DNA of 49,848 nucleotides. Origin: Pelagibacteraceae bacterium AG-325-C10 (GTDB taxonomy: Bacteria > Pseudomonadota > Alphaproteobacteria > Pelagibacterales > Pelagibacteraceae). The notes beneath the pieces were generated by a model that was given only the letters and a program-made list of their open reading frames with translations, did not search any database and had not been told where the DNA came from. Shown one piece after another: positions 1-7,974 of this stretch. The translations under genes were made by a program, and so were the position numbers. Location: the NCBI GenBank assembly GCA_003282975.1, contig QBYD01000007.1, forward strand, positions 1 to 49,848, written 5' to 3'. Each line of letters begins with the position of its first letter. Position 1 is the first letter of the stretch.

Positions 1-48
1 AGCAAATTAAGGGTGTCAAGTAAGCTAAATTAATATTAATATTTAGAA

Positions 49-1371
49 ATGACTAATAATACCAAGAATATAAATAATATTTTTTACATCTTTGTTTTAT
101 CACATCTTATATTTTGGACTTTGGTGCCTTCTCTAACAAATCATAATTTACCACTTGATACGATTGAGGCTTTAGCTTGGGGAAGTAATTTAGATTGGGG
201 TTTTAACAAACATCCTCCAATGAGTGCATTTTTTCTAGAAGTTTTTTTTCAAATTTTTGGTTCACAAGATTGGGCTTATTATTTACTTAGTCAAATTTTT
301 GTAATTATTTCTTTTTATTATGTATTCAAATTTTCAAAAGAAATTTTAAAGAATGATTTATTAAGTTTAATTTCAGTTTTACTTATTGAAGGTATTTATT
401 TTTATAATTTTACTACTCCAGAATTTAATGTAAACGTATGCCAACTTCCATTTTGGTCATTAACAGTTTATTTTTCTTGGAAAATTTATAGTGGAAAAAG
501 CATTAATTTTACTGATTGTTTTTTAATTGGGCTTTTCGCAGCTTTTGGGTTTTTATCAAAATATTTATTTCTATATCTTTTAGTTTCAATTGATCTTTTA
601 TTTTTTTATTTAATCTTTATTAAGAAAAATAAAAAGTTTGATTTTAAGTATTTAATATCATTTGAAGTCTTTTTAGTTGTTTTAGTCCCTCATTTAATTT
701 GGCTAAACAATAACGATTTTATAACTTTAACTTATGGACTTGCAAGAACTGGTCTAGAACAATCAGGTTTAATTGATCATATTAAATTTCCATTAATTTT
801 TATCGCAAAACAAATTGGAATATTAATTCCATTTTTATTTTTAATTATGCTGTTAGTTAAAAAAATTAGATTTAAGATAAATTTTAATAACAAAGAACAG
901 TTTTTTTTAATTGCAATAAATGTTGTGCCTATCTTTTTAATGTTTTTAACTTCAGTAATTACTGGATCAAAAATAAGAACTATGTGGATGACACCTTTTT
1001 ATTTATTTTTTGGAACTTTTTTTGTTTATTTTCTAAAAACTCAAATTAATATTAAAAAACTAAAACCTTTTATTTTTGGATTTATATTTTTATTTTTTAT
1101 ATCTCCAGTGACTTATTCATACATATCAATTTCAAAACAAGACAAGAGAACAGACTATCCAGGTAAAGAAATTGCCATTAAAACTCAATATGCTTGGGAT
1201 CAGCAATTTAATTCAACCATTAACGTTGTTTATGGCAATGAATGGAATGCTGGTAATTTATCTTATCACCTGAAATCAAGACCTGTTTGGGAGGGTATTG
1301 TTAAAAGGAATAAACTTGATCAATTGAAAGACTATATGTGTCTTGATAATGTTTGTGTTGGATCTAAATAG
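49..1371 (+). CDS. GT39-like membrane glycosyltransferase (ArnT/PMT type)
   Basis: A hydrophobic 440-residue protein with about ten predicted membrane segments and a short C-terminal soluble part. An acidic pair in the first outer loop (D37, E40) followed by HPP at 55-57 matches the PMT_2/ArnT-like GT39 families, which move a sugar from a polyprenyl-phosphate carrier onto an acceptor on the outer face of the inner membrane. The next gene, a GT2 enzyme two bases downstream, is the kind that makes polyprenyl-phosphate sugar, so the two probably act in sequence on lipid A, glycan or protein. The family is clear from architecture; the sugar and acceptor cannot be read from the sequence. The first 48 bases of the window hold only the short AT-rich leader and no recognisable gene end. 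Confidence 0.75.
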   Translation: MTNNTKNINNIFYIFVLSHLIFWTLVPSLTNHNLPLDTIEALAWGSNLDWGFNKHPPMSAFFLEVFFQIFGSQDWAYYLLSQIFVIISFYYVFKFSKEILKNDLLSLISVLLIEGIYFYNFTTPEFNVNVCQLPFWSLTVYFSWKIYSGKSINFTDCFLIGLFAAFGFLSKYLFLYLLVSIDLLFFYLIFIKKNKKFDFKYLISFEVFLVVLVPHLIWLNNNDFITLTYGLARTGLEQSGLIDHIKFPLIFIAKQIGILIPFLFLIMLLVKKIRFKINFNNKEQFFLIAINVVPIFLMFLTSVITGSKIRTMWMTPFYLFFGTFFVYFLKTQINIKKLKPFIFGFIFLFFISPVTYSYISISKQDKRTDYPGKEIAIKTQYAWDQQFNSTINVVYGNEWNAGNLSYHLKSRPVWEGIVKRNKLDQLKDYMCLDNVCVGSK

Positions 1372-1373
1372 AT

Positions 1374-2246
1374 ATGAAAAAATATATAATTTTAATTCCA
1401 ATTTATAATGACAGAGAGTCTTTGACTAAATTAATAGAAGACATTAATTTTGAAATAAAAGATCTCACATCTCAGATTTCAATAATTGTGGTTAATGATG
1501 CTTCATCTCAACAAATTACAGATAATTATCCCAATACTGAAAATATAAATGTAATTGAAATTATTAACATGAAAGAAAATAGGGGTCATGCAAGATGTAT
1601 CGCTTCAGGATTAAAGTATATTTTTGAAAAAAAAGAATTTGACTTTGTAATTCCTATGGATGGCGATGGAGAAGATCGACCAGAAGAAATAAAGGATTTT
1701 ATTCAATTAGCAGATCGAACTGACGATAAAACTATAATTGGAGAACGAACTAAAAGATCAGAAAGTTTATTTTTTAAAATATGTTATCAATTACATAAAC
1801 TTTTAACTTTAGGTTTTACTGGACGTTCAATTAAATTTGGCAATTTTACTTGTTTATCAAAATTAACTATTGAAAAAATGTTAAACGAAAAAGCCACCTG
1901 GAATAGCTTTTCTGGCTCATTAAAAAAAGTGGAAAAAGACTTAGTATCTATACCTTCTATTAGAGGATCAAGATATTTTGGCCCATCTAAAATGAGTTTT
2001 TTTAATTTATTAAAACACTCTCTTTCAATTATAAGTGTATTTCGAAAAACAGTTTTAATTCGTTCGGCTTTATTTATAGTTTTTTATATTTTATTAATGC
2101 AAAGCAATGCTTCTATTATTACTTCAGTACCTCTAGTTTTGTTACTGATAATGATATATTCAATTTCTAACTTAGCTTTAAGAGAAAATATGGATGAATT
2201 TGATAAGTGTTTGTTAAATATTAATGATATTGAAAAAATAAAGTAA
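1374..2246 (+). CDS. Family 2 glycosyltransferase, polyprenyl-phosphate sugar synthase type
   Basis: A 290-residue GT-A fold protein. It begins with IPIYND (8-13), has VVNDAS near 39-44 and an acidic DGDGED cluster at 96-101 in the place of the metal/nucleotide-binding DxD motif. Two hydrophobic segments near 228-265 anchor the C terminus, as in DpgS/GtrB-type enzymes that load a sugar from a nucleotide donor onto dolichyl- or undecaprenyl-phosphate. It lies two bases after the GT39-like gene, and its stop overlaps the next start (TAATG), so the three genes are probably cotranscribed. Donor sugar is unknown. Family assignment is secure; pairing with the upstream gene is inference from context. 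Confidence 0.8.
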   Translation: MKKYIILIPIYNDRESLTKLIEDINFEIKDLTSQISIIVVNDASSQQITDNYPNTENINVIEIINMKENRGHARCIASGLKYIFEKKEFDFVIPMDGDGEDRPEEIKDFIQLADRTDDKTIIGERTKRSESLFFKICYQLHKLLTLGFTGRSIKFGNFTCLSKLTIEKMLNEKATWNSFSGSLKKVEKDLVSIPSIRGSRYFGPSKMSFFNLLKHSLSIISVFRKTVLIRSALFIVFYILLMQSNASIITSVPLVLLLIMIYSISNLALRENMDEFDKCLLNINDIEKIK

Positions 2247-3079
2247 TGAAAAATTTTTTAGGTCTCTTATTAATATTTTTATTTTATAGTAGCCAGTGTT
2301 TTTCAGACGGACATAAAGTAAAATTTAAAGACATCAAGGGATTTAAAAAACAATTTATTTCTATGTCTGAAAAAAAAATCAATAGAATAAAAGAAGTAAA
2401 AAGATCAGATGGATTTCCAGTTTATGAGGGAAAAACAAGTATTGAATTTACAGTTAATAGAGAAGATGCTGGTTGTGGAAAAGGAAAAGCAAAAACAACT
2501 CAAATTCAATGTGATGGCAAGGGAAACAGAAGTAGGCAAGAAATTCATTTGGGTGAAATGAAGTTAAAAAATAAAGAATATATTTATGAATATGCGGTAT
2601 ATTTTGATAAAGATTATGAGAGCCTAGAAAAAGGTGCAGTTGTTATTATTGGTCAAATGCATACAGACAATAAAGCTAAAGGTTGTCATAGCTGTTGTCA
2701 TTTTTGGGCACAAGATACAAAATATAAAGGAGAGCATTATTATAGTTGGGCTAGTAAAGCGGCTTATTCATCAGATCCTGTAATAATTGGAAAAATTGAA
2801 AATTTAAAAGGTAAATGGACTCATCTTAAATTTCATGTTTTATGGAAGTTAGATGAAACAGGTAGATTCAAAATTTATAAAGATAATAAAGTAATTGCTG
2901 ACTTAAAAAATATAAAAACATTAGCTGATACTTGCACAGGAGGTTATCTTAAAATGGGTATATATAGGCATAGAACTATTGGCTATTGGAATTCTGACTG
3001 GGAAAGTTTGCAAGATCAAAGAGTTTACTTAGACAGTATTATATTTAGAAAACCTAAAAAAAGTGAAAAATTTAAATAG
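2246..3079 (+). CDS. Secreted polysaccharide-lyase-like protein (heparin lyase-like fold)
   Basis: A 277-residue protein with a signal peptide of about 20 residues (KNFLGLLLIFLFYSSQCFS) and no later membrane segment, so it should be exported. The body looks like the Polysacc_lyase (PF14099, heparin lyase I/PL20-like) beta-jelly-roll family: a RQEIHLGE strand near 94-101, a GQMH element near 132, WAQD, and a KGKWTHLKFHV strand near 185-195 followed by an IYKDNK hairpin. It contains an unusual CHSCCHFW cluster near 143-150. It may cleave or bind an extracellular or cell-surface glycan, perhaps the product of the two glycosyltransferases upstream. Enzymatic activity is not proven; a carbohydrate-binding role is possible. 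The 3' end overlaps the convergent umuC end by 8 bases. Confidence 0.55.
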   Translation: MKNFLGLLLIFLFYSSQCFSDGHKVKFKDIKGFKKQFISMSEKKINRIKEVKRSDGFPVYEGKTSIEFTVNREDAGCGKGKAKTTQIQCDGKGNRSRQEIHLGEMKLKNKEYIYEYAVYFDKDYESLEKGAVVIIGQMHTDNKAKGCHSCCHFWAQDTKYKGEHYYSWASKAAYSSDPVIIGKIENLKGKWTHLKFHVLWKLDETGRFKIYKDNKVIADLKNIKTLADTCTGGYLKMGIYRHRTIGYWNSDWESLQDQRVYLDSIIFRKPKKSEKFK

Positions 3080-4352
3080 CTCTAATCGTTGGTAGAGAAT
3101 AAAAATCAGCTGTATCTATCTTAGAAGAATACTCTCTTTTCATATTCCATCTCTTTTGAACACCAGCACTTGCAACACTTAGCGTAGATCTTCCATATCG
3201 ATGATTAGTATTATCAATAGACCTCATTAAACTGCTTATTTTCTCATCTTTTTCAGATGAAAATAGATTAGTTTTATCATTAGCATTTGAAAGCCCTGTG
3301 AGCATCACACCTGCTTTTTGATATTGATAACCATTTTTGAATATACCCTCAAGTATTGTAACTGCAGCTTTAACTATCTCAATACTATTGTTTGTTGCAA
3401 TTGGAAAATCAATTGTCTTTGCGTTTGAGTAATAACCATAGTTTCTTTGAAAGGGGCTAGTTCTAACAAATACTGTGATAGCTTTTGTAACTAACGATTC
3501 TGATCTTATTTTCTCAGATGCATTTAAACAATAATTTGCAACTGCTTCTTTTAATTCTTGAAATCTTTCAACTCTCTTCCCAAACGATCTTGAAACAACA
3601 CAGCTCTTTCTTTTTGAGGTAGTCGTTTCTAAATTGATACAGGGAATACCTTTAAGTTCCATTGCAGTTCTAGAACTTAAAACATTAGAAGATTTTTTAA
3701 TCCAGCTGTTAGATTTATTCTTAAGTTGTTTTGCATTATAAACTCCATGTTTTTGATAAAACTTAGTTAGCTGTTTACCAACACCCCAGACATCATTAAT
3801 TTCAATTTTTTCAAGTACAGGATCTAAGTTTTCTATTCCAATTAAGCTAGTAACACCTGATTGCTTTTTCTTTGCAATTTGATTTGCAATTTTGCTTAGA
3901 GTTTTTGTTTTAGCAATTCCAATACTAGTTGGAATACCAGTCCATTGTAAAACTGTTTCCCTAATTTCTTTTCCAACTTTTTCTACATCTTGATCTGGAA
4001 AATTAGATAAATCTAGAAATGCTTCATCAATAGAATAAATTTCCATATCTGAATTAAATCTTTTAAGAGTTCTCATTACTCGTCTAGATAAATCTCCATA
4101 CAAAGAATAATTTGATGAAAAGACCTCAACTTTATTTTTAATAATAATATCTTTTGCTTTAAAATAAGGTTCACCCATTTTAATTCCTAAAACTTTTGCT
4201 TCAGTAGATCTTGAAATGATACAGCCATCATTGTTAGATAAAACAACGACAGGCTTTCTTCTTATTTTAGGGTTGAATAATCTTTCACAAGAAACATAAA
4301 AAGAATTACAATCAACTAGTGCTATTTTTTTAGTACGTAGAATGGATGACAT
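3072..4352 (-). CDS. umuC: DNA polymerase V catalytic subunit UmuC (Y family)
   Basis: A full-length 426-residue UmuC, the error-prone translesion polymerase of the SOS response, active with processed UmuD. The palm motifs are intact: LVDCNSFYVSCE with metal-binding D14, and YSIDEAFLDL with D109/E110. A helix-hairpin-helix region (INDVWGVGKQL, near 189-199), a little-finger domain and the C-terminal UmuC extension follow. Its start lies inside the end of umuD (23-base overlap), the usual translationally coupled umuDC arrangement, so it is read from the umuD promoter and LexA box at 4726-4772. Confidence 0.93.
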   Translation of the reverse strand: MSSILRTKKIALVDCNSFYVSCERLFNPKIRRKPVVVLSNNDGCIISRSTEAKVLGIKMGEPYFKAKDIIIKNKVEVFSSNYSLYGDLSRRVMRTLKRFNSDMEIYSIDEAFLDLSNFPDQDVEKVGKEIRETVLQWTGIPTSIGIAKTKTLSKIANQIAKKKQSGVTSLIGIENLDPVLEKIEINDVWGVGKQLTKFYQKHGVYNAKQLKNKSNSWIKKSSNVLSSRTAMELKGIPCINLETTTSKRKSCVVSRSFGKRVERFQELKEAVANYCLNASEKIRSESLVTKAITVFVRTSPFQRNYGYYSNAKTIDFPIATNNSIEIVKAAVTILEGIFKNGYQYQKAGVMLTGLSNANDKTNLFSSEKDEKISSLMRSIDNTNHRYGRSTLSVASAGVQKRWNMKREYSSKIDTADFYSLPTIRAI

Positions 4353-4725
4353 AAGTTACAACTCCCCAAATAAAAATATCTTGTTCTTCGTTAATTAAAA
4401 TTCTATCAGTAAATTCTTTAGATCCTGATGTTAAAAACTTTTTATCTCTTTCTTGAACTAAACTTTTAACTACAAGCTCATCATGAACATTTGCAATTAC
4501 TGTTGAAAAGTTTTTTGGCTTTATACTTTTATCGACAACCAGTAAATCTCCATCATTAATTCCAACATCTACCATTGATTTACCTTGCACCCTGATGATG
4601 AAGGTGGCTGGAACATTTCTTATTAAATGCATATTAAGATCAATATCTTCCTCGATATAATCAGTTGCAGGAGATGGAAAACCAGCGCCTGCTTTATGTA
4701 GATAGTAAGGGATTGTTAGTTTCAT
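4330..4725 (-). CDS. umuD: UmuD, LexA-like self-cleaving S24 peptidase
   Basis: A 131-residue UmuD. RecA-stimulated self-cleavage removes the N-terminal tail to give UmuD', the accessory subunit of Pol V. The likely cleavage region KAGAGFPSPA (11-20) is present, as are catalytic S50 (in GKSM) and K87 (in VVKS), with the standard 37-residue spacing between them. The ATG at 4725 directly abuts a LexA box, so the transcript leader must be only about ten bases; no Shine-Dalgarno is visible there. It overlaps umuC by 23 bases and forms an operon with it. Confidence 0.93.
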   Translation of the reverse strand: MKLTIPYYLHKAGAGFPSPATDYIEEDIDLNMHLIRNVPATFIIRVQGKSMVDVGINDGDLLVVDKSIKPKNFSTVIANVHDELVVKSLVQERDKKFLTSGSKEFTDRILINEEQDIFIWGVVTYVIHSTY

Positions 4726-4740
4726 GTTCTTGTTTTGTTC
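4726..4740 (-). promoter_or_regulatory. LexA (SOS) box of umuDC
   Basis: On the minus strand the bases read GAACAAAACAAGAAC, an exact match to the alphaproteobacterial SOS operator GAAC-N7-GAAC (GTTC-N7-GTTC on the other strand). It sits between the predicted -10 and the umuD ATG, where a bound repressor would block initiation. That this organism carries LexA cannot be checked in this window. Confidence 0.8.
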
Positions 4741-4743
4741 TTA

Positions 4744-4772
4744 TTTATAGCTTAGTTATATAATACACGCAA
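4744..4772 (-). promoter_or_regulatory. Predicted sigma-70 promoter of umuDC
   Basis: Minus-strand -35 TTGCGT (4772-4767) and -10 TATAAA (4749-4744) are separated by exactly 17 bases. The transcription start would fall inside the LexA box at about 4737, giving a leader near ten bases. The geometry and the adjoining SOS operator support each other. Confidence 0.6.
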
Positions 4773-4796
4773 GAGGTTGTATTTTGAGTCTGTAAC

Positions 4797-4817
4797 TGAA
4801 TCAAAAGTGAATCAAAA
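4797..4817. repeat. Two 10-base direct repeats, 11-base period
   Basis: TGAATCAAAA occurs at 4797-4806 and again at 4808-4817, followed at 4820 by a partial TGAAC. The repeats lie in the 181-base gap between umuD and the first GFA gene. One helical turn of spacing fits an operator for a DNA-binding protein, but no regulator is identified. Confidence 0.45.
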
Positions 4818-4906
4818 CGTGAACATCGAAACTACATTTTGTGTCCTTGTGGATAACTTTAACCAGAGATAGTTTAAATTAAATATTAAATAGATAAAAA
4901 AAGTAA

Positions 4907-5275
4907 ATGAAAACATTAACATGTCATTGTGGTGCAGTAGAAATCCAGGTTAATCTTAAAAAAGAAATAGATAAATTAATGAGATGCAATTGTTCAATGT
5001 GTAAAAGAAAAGGAACGATGGTTACAACAGTTAATAAAGAAGATTTAAAGATTGTCAAAGGAGAAGATAAAATAAAGATTTATCAGTTCAATACAAAAGT
5101 AGCCAAACATCATTTTTGTTCAGAGTGCGGAGTTCAAACGCATAATCTAAGAAGAAGTGATCCAAATACTTATGGTATCAATGTGGGTTGTATAGACGAA
5201 ATAAAAACAAGTGAGCTATTTAAACTAAAGACCTTTATAAATGATGGTCAAAACCATATAAAAGACAGGAAATAA
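4907..5275 (+). CDS. GFA/CENP-V domain protein, copy 1
   Basis: A 122-residue protein of the glutathione-dependent formaldehyde-activating (GFA) family, a zinc-binding beta-tent fold. Zinc ligands are all visible: C6-x-C8, C27-x-C29-xx-C32 and C71-xx-C74. Members bind or transfer glutathione adducts; actual formaldehyde activation has been doubted for the family, so the enzyme name should not be taken literally. It is followed one base later by a close paralogue, clearly a tandem duplication. The two genes read away from umuDC. Confidence 0.82.
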   Translation: MKTLTCHCGAVEIQVNLKKEIDKLMRCNCSMCKRKGTMVTTVNKEDLKIVKGEDKIKIYQFNTKVAKHHFCSECGVQTHNLRRSDPNTYGINVGCIDEIKTSELFKLKTFINDGQNHIKDRK

Positions 5276-5276
5276 C

Positions 5277-5642
5277 ATGAAAAAATTAACATGTCATTGT
5301 GGAGAAGTTGAAGCAGAAATTAATTTAGATGGAGACTTAGCGAAAGTGATAAAATGCAATTGTTCAATTTGTAAAAGAAGGGGAGCGATAATGTCGATGG
5401 TTAAAAATGAAGATTTTAAAATAGTGAAAGGAGAAGATAAATTAAAACTTTATCAATTTCATACAAATGTAGCCAAACATTATTTCTGTTCAATTTGTGG
5501 AATTTACACTCATCACAATCCAAGAATTAATCCAGCAATGACAGGTTTTAATGTTGGATGCATTGATGAAATAAATACTTTTGCTCTAAAAGATGTTGCA
5601 GTTAACAATGGTCAAAATCACCCCTTAGACCAAAAAAATTAA
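5277..5642 (+). CDS. GFA/CENP-V domain protein, copy 2
   Basis: A 121-residue paralogue of the preceding gene with the same cysteine ligands (C6, C8, C27, C29, C32, C71, C74) and the same order of conserved blocks (LTCHCG, KCNCS-CKR, IVKGEDK, YQFxTxVAKH). The C-terminal third is the most different: HTHN-type residues become THHNPRINPAMTG. It starts one base after copy 1 and ends six bases before the kinase gene, so the three are probably one transcript. Substrate unknown. Confidence 0.82.
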   Translation: MKKLTCHCGEVEAEINLDGDLAKVIKCNCSICKRRGAIMSMVKNEDFKIVKGEDKLKLYQFHTNVAKHYFCSICGIYTHHNPRINPAMTGFNVGCIDEINTFALKDVAVNNGQNHPLDQKN

Positions 5643-5648
5643 TCACTA

Positions 5649-6578
5649 ATGAATAAGATAGATGTCTGTTTTAATAAAGTAAAAAAAGATTGTTTTAAAT
5701 TTATTAAATCACAAGAAACTAAAACGGAAAAATTTAGCAATAAAGATAAAATGCTAAAATCTTTTTTAATTCCAATGTGTTTTTGGATTGCAAACAAAAC
5801 TAATAATAAAAAACCTTATTTTGTTGGTTTAGCTGGAGGACAAGGTACCGGCAAAACAACTATTAGTTCGATTGTTAGAATAATATTAGAAAAGTATTTT
5901 AAACTAAAAGTATTTAAAATTTCTATCGATGACTTTTATAAAACAAGAAAAGAGAGATTAAACTTATCAAAAAAAATACACCCAATGCTTATGACAAGAG
6001 GTGTACCAGGTACACATGATGTACAAATGATGTTAAGTTTTTTTAAAAAAGCAAAAAGTAAAAATTTTAAAAAAATTGAATTACCAGATTTTAATAAAGC
6101 AATCGATGACAGATCTCCTAAAAAAAGTTGGTATAAGCTGAAAGAGAAACCTGATGTAGTAATATTTGAGGGTTGGTGTGTTGGTGCTAAAGCTGAACTA
6201 AGTAAAACACTTAAGAAATCAATAAATTCCCTTGAAAAAACTAACGATGAAAAGCTTTTATGGAGAAACTATGTAAATAAACAATTAAAAACTAAATACA
6301 AAAAATTGTATTCTCAGCTTAATTGTATGATTTATTTAAAAGCACAAAACTTTAGTTTGCTTCAAAAATGGAGGTTAAAACAAGAACATAAGCTATGGTT
6401 GAAGAGTAAAAAATCTTCTAGCCATAAGATAATGAATAAGAATGATGTATTAAAATTTATGCAGACGTATCAAAGAATTACAGAAAATATGTTCAAAAAA
6501 ATGCCTAAATATGCTTCTATAGTTTTAAATTTAAATAGTAACCATCAGATTAAATCTGCAGTATATAAGAAAAAATGA
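5649..6578 (+). CDS. P-loop kinase, D-glycerate 3-kinase-like
   Basis: A 309-residue kinase of the glycerate 3-kinase/uridine kinase/phosphoribulokinase superfamily. It has a Walker A loop GGQGTGKT (63-70), then ISIDDFYKTRKER, which matches the plant-type GLYK and YggC family, RGVPGTHD (the substrate loop), and a Walker B-like VIFEGWCVG. The probable reaction is D-glycerate plus ATP to 3-phosphoglycerate, which would feed photorespiratory-type or glycolate/serine carbon into lower glycolysis. A lysine-rich insertion near 200-230 is longer than usual. Its stop overlaps the next start by four bases (ATGA). Confidence 0.72.
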   Translation: MNKIDVCFNKVKKDCFKFIKSQETKTEKFSNKDKMLKSFLIPMCFWIANKTNNKKPYFVGLAGGQGTGKTTISSIVRIILEKYFKLKVFKISIDDFYKTRKERLNLSKKIHPMLMTRGVPGTHDVQMMLSFFKKAKSKNFKKIELPDFNKAIDDRSPKKSWYKLKEKPDVVIFEGWCVGAKAELSKTLKKSINSLEKTNDEKLLWRNYVNKQLKTKYKKLYSQLNCMIYLKAQNFSLLQKWRLKQEHKLWLKSKKSSSHKIMNKNDVLKFMQTYQRITENMFKKMPKYASIVLNLNSNHQIKSAVYKKK

Positions 6579-7867
6579 GAAAAATATTAATACTAATTAG
6601 TTTAACATTATTTTATTTTAGTAATGCATTAGCGGTAACTTTGTATGATGCTTTAAATCAAACATATCAAAATAATATTCAGTTAAATGCAGAAAGAGAA
6701 AATATCAAGGCATCAGAGGAAGATATTAATATTTCAAAAGCAGATTACAAACCATCTTTAACTTTAAGTGGTTCAAAGAGTATAGAAAATACAAATAAAC
6801 TGACAAATCAAAGTGGAGGAGATGCCTCAAGTAATGATGCTGATCCATTAACAACATCTATTAAATTAGAACAAAAAATTCTTGATTATGGAAGAGATTT
6901 ATCGTTTGAGAAAAATTTAATTGGGTTGGATTTAGCAAAAGCAAAGTTGATTAAAAAAGAACAAGATGTTTTGTATAGTGCAATTAACACTTTTACAAAT
7001 TTGATACTAGCAAGAGAAAAATTATCTATTAATAGAAAAAATTTAAATTTATTAAATAGGCAACTTGAAAATGATAAAATAAGATTAGATAGAGGTCAAA
7101 TTACTATTGCTGACTTAGCCCAAACCGAATCTTCGCTCGCAGGTGCTCAAGCTCAATTTACAAAAGCAAAAAGTGATTTAACAATCAGTAAATTAAATTA
7201 TGAAAATATTATTGGAAAAATTGATAATCCAAAATCTCTCAAAAAAAACTCAAATTCAATTGTTAGTATTCCAAATAGTTTAGATGAAGCGATAAATCTT
7301 TCTAAACAAAATAACCCAGATATTAAAATAGCAAATTTTGATGTAGTCCAATCAGAAAAAGATTTAGCAATAGCAGAGACAGATTTAAAACCTACAGCAT
7401 CATTATCATTAGAGAAATCTTTCGCTGATGACTTGAGTTCAACTATTGATAGAAAAGATAAAGATATTTTAAAAGCTACAGTCAGTTGGCCATTTTACTC
7501 AGGTGGTAAAAATAAATCTAAAATTAATAAAAATACAAATTTAACAGTTAGAAAAAGATTATTATTAGATGATGTGATTAGAACAAATGATACTAATGTA
7601 GCTAGTGCTTGGTCAAGTTTAGCTTCATCAAAAAGTTTTTTAAATTCTGTAAAAGTACAAGTAAGAGCAGCAAAAATTGCCAATGAAGGAATTGCTGCAG
7701 AATACGAACGAGGTTCTAGAACTACACTTGATGTAATCCAATCAAATTCTTTATTACTTTCTGCTCAAATTTCTTTAGCAAATTCTGAAAGAAATTACCT
7801 TATGGCCCAATATAATTTGTTAAAATCAGTTGGGTTATTAAACAGCCAATATCTAAAACTTAAGTAA
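6575..7867 (+). CDS. tolC: TolC-family outer membrane efflux protein
   Basis: A 430-residue protein with a signal peptide of about 20 residues ending NALA, then two repeated alpha-barrel/beta-barrel halves typical of OEP (PF02321) proteins: TLYDALNQTYQNN at the start of the first, SLDEAINLSKQNNPDIKIA at the start of the second. Long coiled-coil helices carry regular A/L/K heptads (near 95-200 and 320-420). It should form a trimeric outer membrane channel for type I secretion or RND export. The coding start overlaps the kinase gene by four bases; no inner-membrane partner is encoded nearby. The symbol is by family only. Confidence 0.85.
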   Translation: MRKILILISLTLFYFSNALAVTLYDALNQTYQNNIQLNAERENIKASEEDINISKADYKPSLTLSGSKSIENTNKLTNQSGGDASSNDADPLTTSIKLEQKILDYGRDLSFEKNLIGLDLAKAKLIKKEQDVLYSAINTFTNLILAREKLSINRKNLNLLNRQLENDKIRLDRGQITIADLAQTESSLAGAQAQFTKAKSDLTISKLNYENIIGKIDNPKSLKKNSNSIVSIPNSLDEAINLSKQNNPDIKIANFDVVQSEKDLAIAETDLKPTASLSLEKSFADDLSSTIDRKDKDILKATVSWPFYSGGKNKSKINKNTNLTVRKRLLLDDVIRTNDTNVASAWSSLASSKSFLNSVKVQVRAAKIANEGIAAEYERGSRTTLDVIQSNSLLLSAQISLANSERNYLMAQYNLLKSVGLLNSQYLKLK

Positions 7868-7880
7868 TTATTTGATTTTT

Positions 7881-7909
7881 TTGATTAAAAATAAATATAT
7901 TGCTAATGA
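7881..7909 (+). promoter_or_regulatory. Predicted recA promoter
   Basis: TTGATT (7881-7886) and TAATGA (7904-7909) are spaced by 17 bases and are followed directly by a candidate LexA box. The arrangement of -10 then GAAC box is the same as at umuD. Confidence 0.5.
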
Positions 7910-7924
7910 GAACAAAATGTGTAC
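7910..7924 (+). promoter_or_regulatory. Candidate LexA (SOS) box of recA
   Basis: GAACAAAATGTGTAC matches GAAC-N7-GAAC with one mismatch in the second half-site (GTAC). The first eight bases GAACAAAA are identical to the umuD box, and it too lies just downstream of the -10. It would make recA LexA-repressed. Confidence 0.6.
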
Positions 7925-7974
7925 ATTTAATCTCATGATTCGAGTGTTAAAAAAATTAAAAAAAGAGGCTAAAA

